A DNA stretch of 7,041 nucleotides from Pedobacter sp. (GTDB lineage Bacteria; Bacteroidota; Bacteroidia; Sphingobacteriales; Sphingobacteriaceae): contig JASLGV010000289.1 in NCBI GenBank assembly GCA_030149995.1, forward strand, positions 1 to 7,041, in the 5' to 3' direction. The position numbers and the translations under genes were made by a program. Positions 5,386 through 7,041 of the stretch are shown in pieces. Position 1 is the stretch's first letter. Every line of letters starts with the position of its first letter. Below the pieces are notes generated by a model. That model had not been told where the DNA came from, did no database searches, and saw only the letters and a list, made by a program, of their open reading frames with translations.

Positions 5386-7041
5386 TTAATAGATTTTTTT
5401 ATAAGAGATTGAAACCATCTGCTGGTTAGATTCCTGTTTTTTTAGTTGTATCTCCTTTTTAATAAGTTTTGTTTGGTGGGTGTTACTTGTTTTAATGGCG
5501 ATGTAGGGTGCGATAACGAGCGAAACGATAGACATCAGTTTGATGAGGATGTTCATAGATGGACCCGAAGTATCTTTAAAAGGATCGCCCACTGTATCGC
5601 CTGTTACGGAAGCCTTGTGTGGCTCTGATTTCTTATAAAACATTTCGCCGTTAATCATTACGCCTTGTTCAAATGATTTTTTTGCGTTGTCCCAGGCACC
5701 TCCTGCATTGCTCTGGAAGATCCCCATCAGCACGCCTGTTACGGTAACACCGGCCAGCAGACCACCCAATACCTCAGGGCCAAAGCTAAAGCCGATAATA
5801 ATAGGGGTAATCAGGGCGATGGCACCGGGCAATATCATTTCGCGGATGGAAGCACGTGTTGAAATGGCTACACATTTTTCATATTCAGGCTTTGCCTTGT
5901 ATTCCATAATCCCCGGAATTTCCCTGAACTGTCTGCGTACCTCCTGAACCATATCCATGGCTGCCTTTCCAACGGCTTGTATGCACAGGGCCGAGAAGAT
6001 AAAGGGAATCATGCCTCCAATAAATAAACCGGCCAGTACCGGAGCCTTGTAGATATCAATGGCAGAAATACCGGCAATCCCTACAAAGGCAGCAAAAAGT
6101 GCCAGTGAGGTAAGTGCTGCCGAAGCAATGGCAAATCCTTTTCCCGTAGCTGCGGTGGTGTTTCCTACAGCATCCAGGTTATCGGTACGTTCGCGTACTT
6201 CAGGAGGTAACTGACTCATTTCGGCAATACCGCCTGCGTTATCTGCAATCGGGCCAAAAGCATCAATGGCCAGCTGCATGGCGGTGGTCGCCATCATCCC
6301 GGCAGCTGCAATGGCTACACCATATAAACCTGCAAAATGGTAAGACAGCATAATCCCGCCCGCGAGTACCAGAATCGGAATTACTGTCGATTTCATACCA
6401 ACCGAAAGGCCGGCAATGATGTTGGTTGCATGCCCCGTTGAAGATTGTTGTATAATCGAATTAACCGGGCCTTTACCCATGGCGGTAAAATACTCTGTTA
6501 CCAGACTCATAATGGTGCCAACCACCAGGCCAACCATAATGGAGTAAAAAACATTTATGCTCGAAAATTCATAGCCACGCAGGATGAGTGTATCCGGTAG
6601 CATCCATTTTACAACAAAAAAAGAAGTGATGGCTGTAATGATAATAGACGACCAGTTGCCAAGGTTCAGCGCGTTCTGAACGTTTGATTTTTCGTCTTTA
6701 ATTGTTACAAACCAGGTGCCGATAATGGAAAATATAATGCCAAGGCCACAAATAACCATGGGTAATAATATGGGCGACATGCCGCCAAATTGGTCGTCTA
6801 CCTTGATTTCCTGCCCCAATACCATGGTTGCAAGGATGGTGGCTACATAAGATCCGAATAAATCGGCACCCATACCCGCTACGTCTCCTACATTATCACC
6901 TACGTTATCGGCAATTGTTGCCGGATTCCGCACGTCATCTTCAGGTATGCCAGCTTCAACTTTGCCCACCAGATCGGCACCCACATCAGCTGCTTTGGTA
7001 TAAATACCGCCGCCTACACGCGCAAACAGTGCAATGGATTC
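5386..7041 (-). CDS. hppA: Membrane-bound K+-dependent pyrophosphatase (ion-pumping), N-terminus outside the window
   Basis: The frame is open through the right edge, giving 551 codons of an estimated 730; about 180 N-terminal residues are missing. The enzyme hydrolyses cytoplasmic PPi and uses the energy to pump H+ and/or Na+ across the inner membrane. Numbering from the first residue at the window edge, the signature runs [20 protein letters not shown] (10-29), followed by [19 protein letters not shown] (45-63), which supply Asp ligands for Mg-PPi. [10 protein letters not shown] (bases 6136-6165) has Ala and Gly where K+-independent enzymes have Lys and Thr, so K+ dependence is expected. 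The ion-gate Glu is absent from both common helix 6 positions but present at the helix 5 position (first residue, 7041-7039), pointing to a H+ pump of Flavobacterium type. The GTG at 6984 is an internal Val codon, not the start. After the last helix there is a Lys-rich 34-residue tail. Confidence 0.96.
   Translation of the reverse strand, partial: ESIALFARVGGGIYTKAADVGADLVGKVEAGIPEDDVRNPATIADNVGDNVGDVAGMGADLFGSYVATILATMVLGQEIKVDDQFGGMSPILLPMVICGLGIIFSIIGTWFVTIKDEKSNVQNALNLGNWSSIIITAITSFFVVKWMLPDTLILRGYEFSSINVFYSIMVGLVVGTIMSLVTEYFTAMGKGPVNSIIQQSSTGHATNIIAGLSVGMKSTVIPILVLAGGIMLSYHFAGLYGVAIAAAGMMATTAMQLAIDAFGPIADNAGGIAEMSQLPPEVRERTDNLDAVGNTTAATGKGFAIASAALTSLALFAAFVGIAGISAIDIYKAPVLAGLFIGGMIPFIFSALCIQAVGKAAMDMVQEVRRQFREIPGIMEYKAKPEYEKCVAISTRASIREMILPGAIALITPIIIGFSFGPEVLGGLLAGVTVTGVLMGIFQSNAGGAWDNAKKSFEQGVMINGEMFYKKSEPHKASVTGDTVGDPFKDTSGPSMNILIKLMSIVSLVIAPYIAIKTSNTHQTKLIKKEIQLKKQESNQQMVSISYKKIY

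Noticed and set aside
5446..5947. Two + strand ORFs (5446-5628, 5687-5947) inside the pyrophosphatase gene
   Set aside because: They overlap strongly conserved pyrophosphatase coding sequence in antisense and look like shadows.
6982..6984. GTG as the start codon of the pyrophosphatase
   Set aside because: The frame continues upstream to the window edge with the conserved [19 protein letters not shown], so this GTG encodes an internal Val and the gene is truncated only by the window.
1..7041. Defence system, mobile element, CRISPR array or novel multigene cassette
   Set aside because: All large genes are core metabolic, RNA-modifying or transport families in ordinary spacing; no transposase, integrase, att-like repeats, spaced repeats or compositional break were seen.

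Overview
This is a housekeeping stretch of a Bacteroidota chromosome, most like Sphingobacteriaceae (Pedobacter or relatives). That placement is inferred from protein character, AT-rich intergenic DNA, starts mostly lacking a Shine-Dalgarno sequence, and a TAnnTTTG-type promoter -7 element upstream of one gene. No genus can be fixed from this window alone.

Layout: two convergent gene sets meet near base 2690. On the + strand are the 3' end of guaA (GMP synthase), a lipoprotein with a periplasmic-binding-protein type 1 fold, and an RsmB/NOP-family RNA m5C methyltransferase. On the - strand, read from the right edge, are a membrane-bound pyrophosphatase (hppA, N-terminus outside the window), an APC-family amino acid permease, a MarC-family membrane protein, and a 35-residue single-helix small ORF that was found by reading the 174-base gap between the methyltransferase and marC. 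Its stop codon overlaps the methyltransferase stop tail to tail.

Transcription units: hppA ends in a hairpin with a U-rich tail (5312-5338). The permease ends in a strong intrinsic terminator (3491-3520). marC then has its own plausible promoter (3450-3480), so these three - strand genes look like separate units. On the + strand, two inverted repeats separate guaA from the lipoprotein gene. The lipoprotein and methyltransferase genes are 39 bases apart and may be co-transcribed.

Functionally the window holds purine synthesis, rRNA modification, amino acid uptake and PPi-driven ion pumping. I see no mobile element, CRISPR array, tRNA or rRNA gene, defence island or new multigene system. The two observations most worth following are the coupling-residue pattern of the pyrophosphatase, which points to the K+-dependent H+-pumping subtype known from Flavobacterium, and the small membrane ORF.
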